64,000 nucleotides of DNA from Blastopirellula marina (lineage in GTDB: Bacteria > Planctomycetota > Planctomycetia > Pirellulales > Pirellulaceae). The stretch's first letter is position 1, and each line of letters starts with the position of its first letter. Positions 60,380 to 64,000 of the stretch are shown here, piece by piece. The stretch is taken from NCBI RefSeq assembly GCF_002967715.1, contig NZ_PUIA01000037.1, forward strand, positions 248,001-312,000. The letters are read 5' to 3'. The position numbers and the translations under genes were made by a program. The notes beneath the pieces were generated by a model. The model had not been told where the DNA came from and ran no database searches. It saw only the letters and a list, made by a program, of their open reading frames with translations.

Positions 60380-61012
60380 TTAGACCAAACCTTGACGGAC
60401 GGCCCAAACCGCGGCTTGGGTACGGTCGGTAACGTCGACCTTACGCAGAATGTTCTGAACGTGTTCTTTGACGGTTTCGATGCTGATGCTCAGCGAACGA
60501 CCGATTTCGCGGTTGCTCAGACCCAGCGCCAAATGACGAAGCACTTGCATTTCGCGGTTGGTCAGTGGGAACTCGCTGTTCTTGGCATCGTGACGCTTGG
60601 CCATCGTCCCTTTAACGCGGGACATGATGCTGCCGTCAGGCTGCTTGCCCCCTCGGGCAGCATTGTGGATCGCTTCGACGATCATTTCGCGAGGCGAACC
60701 TTTAAGCACGTAATCAACTGCGCCCAGGGCAACACCACGTGCAACGTACGTTGGGTTGTCGTAGGTGCTAAGCATGACGACCGGCGTGCCGGGAGCGTCC
60801 GACTGCAACTTTTCCAAAGCGGCCAAGCCGTCCATTTCTGGCATACGAATATCCATCAGGACGACATCAGGCTTGTGTTGGAGTGCCTTTTCAATGGCAT
60901 CATTTCCATCAACTGCCTCTCCAACGACTTCGATATCCGTGCCACGAAAGAGGCACGCTAAGCCGCTGCGAACGACTTCGTGGTCGTCGACAACCAACAC
61001 ATTAATGGACAT
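60380..61012 (-). CDS. NarL/FixJ-family response regulator
   Basis: This 210-residue protein has a receiver domain with the phosphorylation site D54 (VVLMDIRMPEMDG) and the conserved K104. A LuxR-type HTH follows at about 145-205 (TNREMQVLRHLALGLSNREI then GRSLSISIETVKEHVQNILR). It should act as a phosphorylation-dependent transcription regulator. No histidine kinase is nearby, so its sensor is encoded elsewhere. An AAGG about 4-6 bp before the start is weak. It diverges from the NtrC-type gene. Confidence 0.92.
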   Translation of the reverse strand: MSINVLVVDDHEVVRSGLACLFRGTDIEVVGEAVDGNDAIEKALQHKPDVVLMDIRMPEMDGLAALEKLQSDAPGTPVVMLSTYDNPTYVARGVALGAVDYVLKGSPREMIVEAIHNAARGGKQPDGSIMSRVKGTMAKRHDAKNSEFPLTNREMQVLRHLALGLSNREIGRSLSISIETVKEHVQNILRKVDVTDRTQAAVWAVRQGLV

Positions 61013-61502
61013 AGGAACCTTTCACGCTGAAACGAGGGTGGCTGTTATGAGCGGCTTCTCGGAGCAGTTTTCCCCACCCGGCGCGAGACTAGCACTTTTT
61101 GTAAAACGCCGTATATCTCGCTAACTGCATACCCGCGATAACCTTGCGTTTATCGACGCTGCCTTGCCACCATGTTAACCCCCAGTGAAGGCATTTCCAG
61201 TGTGGATGCCCGTTGTCTGCCCCTTTTTGCGATGTCCCGCACCCGCTAGACGTAGTAAATAAGCTGTTTTTCACATCATTTAAGGGGGATTCTGCCGCCT
61301 AACCGTAGGATGTGGTTTACCGCAGCGGGATATCACGTCACGTAGGGGGTGTCTACAAAATGCCACATTGTTTTGACCTGGATGAATACATGACCTAGAT
61401 AAATAGGAGGATGTGGAGAATCTGCGACATGTGTTGTTTTGCAGAGACTCTCCCCCCAAATTGAGAGATAGAATCAGCACGTACCGACTGGATATTCCCA
61501 TC
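61013..61502. promoter_or_regulatory. Divergent intergenic region between two response regulators
   Basis: About 490 bp with no defensible gene; a 61-codon minus-strand frame has a Cys/Trp-rich but unconvincing composition. The region carries the promoters of both regulators. I see no palindrome or repeat worth naming. Confidence 0.45.
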
Positions 61503-62888
61503 ATGAACCAAGCTCAACTGCTACTGATTGACGACGACCGCCATGTCTTGGAATCGATGGGAAGTTGGCTGCGCGAAATCGGTTATGCCGTCGATCAGGC
61601 CTCGAATCTGAACCAGGCCATCGCTCTGATCGACGATCGCCCTTACGACCTGATTCTCGCCGATGTTCGTTTGGGAGACGAAGACGGCTTTGATGTGTTG
61701 CGACATTGCCGCGCCCATCACCCTGGCACAACCGTGATCATGATTACCGGTTACGGAACCGTGGAAACGGGGATTGAGGCCTTACGAGCTGGTGCATTCG
61801 ATCTGTTGACGAAACCGTTGATCGACGAAGAACTCGAGATGGCCATCCAGCGGGCTCTCTCGCAACAGAAGGTAATGCAAGAAAACCAACAATTAAAGCA
61901 GCAGCTTGATCTGCGATTCGGGCTGGAAAATATTATTGGCCACGACCATCGAATGTTGCGCATTTTCGACATGGTCGACAGTGTCGCCGACACGCGAGCC
62001 ACCGTTTTGATCACCGGTGAAAGCGGAACGGGTAAGTCGTTGTTGGCCCGCGCTATTCATCGTCGCAGCAATCGCCGCGACCAACCGTTCATTGAAGTGG
62101 CCTGCGGTGCCCTACCGGAAAACCTGCTCGAGAGCGAACTTTTCGGCCACGTAGCCGGTTCGTTCACCGGTGCCACCGGCAATAAGGTCGGAAAGTTCAA
62201 AGCGGCCGACAAGGGAACGATATTCCTCGACGAAATTGGTACCGCTCCGTTCAGCATGCAGGTCAAACTGCTTCGCGTGCTGCAAGAACTGCAGTTCGAG
62301 CCAGTAGGCAGCACCGAGACCGAAACGGTCGACACGCGTGTTGTTTTGGCAACCAACGAGAACCTGGCCAACCTGGTCGATCGGGGCCAGTTCCGTCAGG
62401 ACCTGTTCTATCGAGTGAACGTCATCAACCTGGAACTGCCCCCGCTGCGGGAACGTATTTCCGATATTCCACGCCTGGCCGATCACTTCCTGGCCGAAGT
62501 TTGCCAGGATACCGGTCGCCGCGTGCATGGCTTCTCCAGCGAAGCGGTCGCCGCGTTGCAGCGATACAAATGGCCGGGCAATGTACGTGAACTGCAGAAC
62601 GTGGTCGAACGAGCCGTGCTTCTCAGCAAACATGACGAGATCACCCCAGACGATATGCCATCGTCGATCGCCTCGGGGGCCCCGGTCTCGGTCAGCCGAA
62701 GTACAGGTACTTCGCTGAAAGAAGCCCTGGAAGGCCCGGAACGTCAGATCATCCGCGAAGTGCTGGAGTCGAACGGCTGGAACCGCAACGAGACGGCCGA
62801 TCAGCTGGGCATCAACCGCACGACGCTTTATAAGAAAATGAAGAAGCTGGGCCTGGAAGAACTGGCTGGGCAGCGGGGTTCGCTGTAG
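61503..62888 (+). CDS. Sigma-54-dependent response regulator, NtrC family
   Basis: This is 461 residues from the ATG at 61503. The receiver domain has D54 and K104. The AAA+ domain has Walker A GESGTGKS (172-179), the sigma-54 contact loop as GSFTGA (219-224) in place of the usual GAFTGA, and Walker B FLDEIG (241-246). A Fis-type HTH ends it (about 425-455, RNETADQLGINRTTLYKKMK). It activates transcription from -24/-12 promoters, one of which is at 46800. No sensor kinase is adjacent. The A to S change in the loop occurs naturally in other activators and need not inactivate it. Confidence 0.93.
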   Translation: MNQAQLLLIDDDRHVLESMGSWLREIGYAVDQASNLNQAIALIDDRPYDLILADVRLGDEDGFDVLRHCRAHHPGTTVIMITGYGTVETGIEALRAGAFDLLTKPLIDEELEMAIQRALSQQKVMQENQQLKQQLDLRFGLENIIGHDHRMLRIFDMVDSVADTRATVLITGESGTGKSLLARAIHRRSNRRDQPFIEVACGALPENLLESELFGHVAGSFTGATGNKVGKFKAADKGTIFLDEIGTAPFSMQVKLLRVLQELQFEPVGSTETETVDTRVVLATNENLANLVDRGQFRQDLFYRVNVINLELPPLRERISDIPRLADHFLAEVCQDTGRRVHGFSSEAVAALQRYKWPGNVRELQNVVERAVLLSKHDEITPDDMPSSIASGAPVSVSRSTGTSLKEALEGPERQIIREVLESNGWNRNETADQLGINRTTLYKKMKKLGLEELAGQRGSL

Positions 62889-62929
62889 TGCCACGCCGGC
62901 CAAGTGTGATTTCTTTCCGAGAAAAACTT

Positions 62930-62962
62930 TCGGTGCCCGATTCGCTTGAAATTGGGCACCGA
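62930..62962 (+). terminator. Hairpin after the NtrC-type gene
   Basis: TCGGTGCCC (62930-62938) pairs perfectly with GGGCACCGA (62954-62962), followed by TTATCAGTT. The U-tract is weak, so termination is likely but not certain. Confidence 0.6.
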
Positions 62963-63171
62963 TTATCAGTTCTCGTGCTGTCTGGCACGCATCGCTGCCA
63001 CAAGCGCACATTTCCCCATTAGTTGGCCTTATCCCACCCTCTTAACTTGGGCCTTATCGGGGGTTAGTGCGACAATTTCGCGCTTCCCCTCCGGTTGACC
63101 CTCATTTTCCCGCAGTCGTATAATCCGGCTTTTCCTGCTCGACCGTTGCCAATTCCATCTGGAAGAAGTCG

Positions 63172-64000
63172 ATGAAGATTCATGAGTTCCAGGCGAAAGA
63201 AATCCTTCGCCAAGCCGGGGTTGCTGTACCCCGTAGCATCGTTGCCAAGACCGCTGAAGAAGCGAGTGCCGCTTACACCGAACTGGGCGGTAAGATCGCC
63301 GTGGTGAAAGCCCAGATCCACGCCGGTGGTCGCGGTAAAGGGACCGTGAAAGACAACGCCGATCAACGCGGTGTGCAATTGGTGAAGTCGGCCGAAGAAG
63401 CCGCCACCGTTGCCAAGAACCTGCTGGGCAAGGAACTGGTCACTATCCAGACCGGCCCTGAAGGCAAACAGGTCAACCAGATTCTGGTGGAAGAAGGCTG
63501 CGACATCGCTCGCGAGCTGTACCTGGGTATCGTACTCGACCGAGCTGCCAAGCTGCCGGTTCTGATGATGTCGAGCGAAGGTGGTACCGAGATCGAAGAA
63601 GTCGCCGCCGAAACGCCTGAGAAGATTTTCAAAGAACATTTCAATCCAGCTCTGGGCCCACAAAGCTTCCAGATCCGCAAGCTGTGCAAGAAGCTGGGTA
63701 TCGATGGTCCTGCTGCCCGCGCGGCCGAGAAATTCATTAAGGGTCTGTGCAAGGTTTACGTCGACACCGACTGTGCTTTGGCCGAAATCAACCCGCTGGT
63801 CATCACCGGCGACGGCGGCATGATCGCCCTGGACTGCAAGATGACCTTCGACGAGAACGCCATGTTCCGTCACAAGGATCTGGCCGAACTGCGTGACCTT
63901 TCCGAAGAAGAACCCGCCGAAGTGCGTGCCGGCAACACGGGGCTCAGCTACGTGAAGCTCGACGGCAACATCGGCTGCTTGGTTAACGGTGCTGGTCTGG
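63172..64000 (+). CDS. sucC: Succinyl-CoA ligase (ADP-forming) beta subunit, partial
   Basis: The gene begins at an ATG with GGAAGAAG just upstream and runs off the window after about 276 residues of an expected 385-400. The N-terminus [20 protein letters not shown], the GGRGKGTVK nucleotide loop (about 53-61) and [20 protein letters not shown] are the ATP-grasp hallmarks of SucC. It converts succinyl-CoA to succinate with ADP phosphorylation in the TCA cycle, together with SucD, which is usually the next gene and would lie beyond the window. An upstream hairpin separates it from the NtrC gene. Confidence 0.95.
   Translation, partial: MKIHEFQAKEILRQAGVAVPRSIVAKTAEEASAAYTELGGKIAVVKAQIHAGGRGKGTVKDNADQRGVQLVKSAEEAATVAKNLLGKELVTIQTGPEGKQVNQILVEEGCDIARELYLGIVLDRAAKLPVLMMSSEGGTEIEEVAAETPEKIFKEHFNPALGPQSFQIRKLCKKLGIDGPAARAAEKFIKGLCKVYVDTDCALAEINPLVITGDGGMIALDCKMTFDENAMFRHKDLAELRDLSEEEPAEVRAGNTGLSYVKLDGNIGCLVNGAGL

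Noticed and set aside
61089-61274. 61-codon minus-strand frame between the two response regulators
   Set aside because: Trp/Cys-rich with no pattern; no ribosome site.
62980-63000. CTGGCACGCATCGCTGC as a second sigma-54 promoter
   Set aside because: The -12 element reads GCTGC rather than TTGC, and the spacing would require a mismatch in the most conserved part.
63064-63873. 269-codon minus-strand frame opposite sucC
   Set aside because: Antisense of a clear ATP-grasp domain.
1-64000. tRNA or rRNA genes
   Set aside because: A reading of all gaps for T-loop-like GTTCRANYC with a matching acceptor stem, and for rRNA core segments, found none.

Overview
The window looks like a piece of a Planctomycetes chromosome, most like the Pirellulaceae (Blastopirellula/Bremerella/Rhodopirellula relatives). 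The evidence is the set of lineage-typical families: a DUF1549/DUF1553 protein followed by a DUF1501 protein, a DUF1559 prepilin-like protein with a small lipoprotein, and a giant ThuA/discoidin/dehydrogenase/cytochrome c fusion. Further signs are secreted FG-GAP and leucine-rich proteins and a degenerate Ser/Thr kinase. Genus is inference. GTG and TTG starts are common. I found no rRNA, tRNA, CRISPR array, integrase or transposase, so this is core and lineage-specific chromosome rather than a mobile island.

Layout. 1-5.4 kb (minus): an ExbB-ExbD-ExbD motor operon headed by a von Willebrand A protein with a TonB-like transmembrane helix, flanked by two helical-repeat exported proteins. 6.3-12.3 kb: PRC-barrel protein, DUF1559/lipoprotein pair, sugar epimerase with serine hydrolase, transaldolase. 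12.7-20.5 kb: MMPL/RND exporter, then the housekeeping run def, fmt, a small coiled-coil protein, miaB and a flavin reductase. 20.6-22.2 kb: four tandem paralogues of a small STAS/SpoIIAA-like protein. 22.2-27.3 kb (minus): small and hypothetical genes, a CDGSH protein, a radical SAM protein and a MarR regulator. 27.6-30.2 kb: S1-domain protein and a secreted AlkP-superfamily enzyme. 30.3-35.6 kb (minus): an atypical ketosynthase followed by a GIDE-like membrane protein and four membrane proteins sharing an N-terminal SP(Y/F)xSP motif; a desaturase diverges from it. 37-45 kb: DUF202 protein, the giant ThuA fusion, a HELGH metallopeptidase and an LRR protein. 44-46.5 kb (minus): an ECF sigma factor operon. 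46.8-50.4 kb: a consensus sigma-54 promoter, a structured leader or small RNA ending in a terminator, then DUF1549 and DUF1501. 50.8-54 kb (minus): GNAT/CelD-like protein and pseudokinase. 54.4-59 kb: kdsD, kdsC and a 1000-residue LptC/LptA-like protein. 59-64 kb: FG-GAP protein, NarL-type regulator, NtrC-type sigma-54 activator, and sucC running off the end.

How the genes connect. KdsD, KdsC and the LptC-like protein fit Kdo and LPS export, meaning a Gram-negative type envelope. The ExbBD/vWA operon is a proton-driven envelope machine. The sigma-54 promoter and the NtrC-type activator are both present, but nothing in the sequence proves they act together. Three families of short dispersed palindromic repeats sit between genes. 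The most novel-looking items are the sigma-54-driven structured RNA, the vWA protein with the TonB-like helix, the SP(Y/F)xSP family, the tandem STAS-like array, the giant LptC-like protein, the pseudokinase and the C-H-N ketosynthase.
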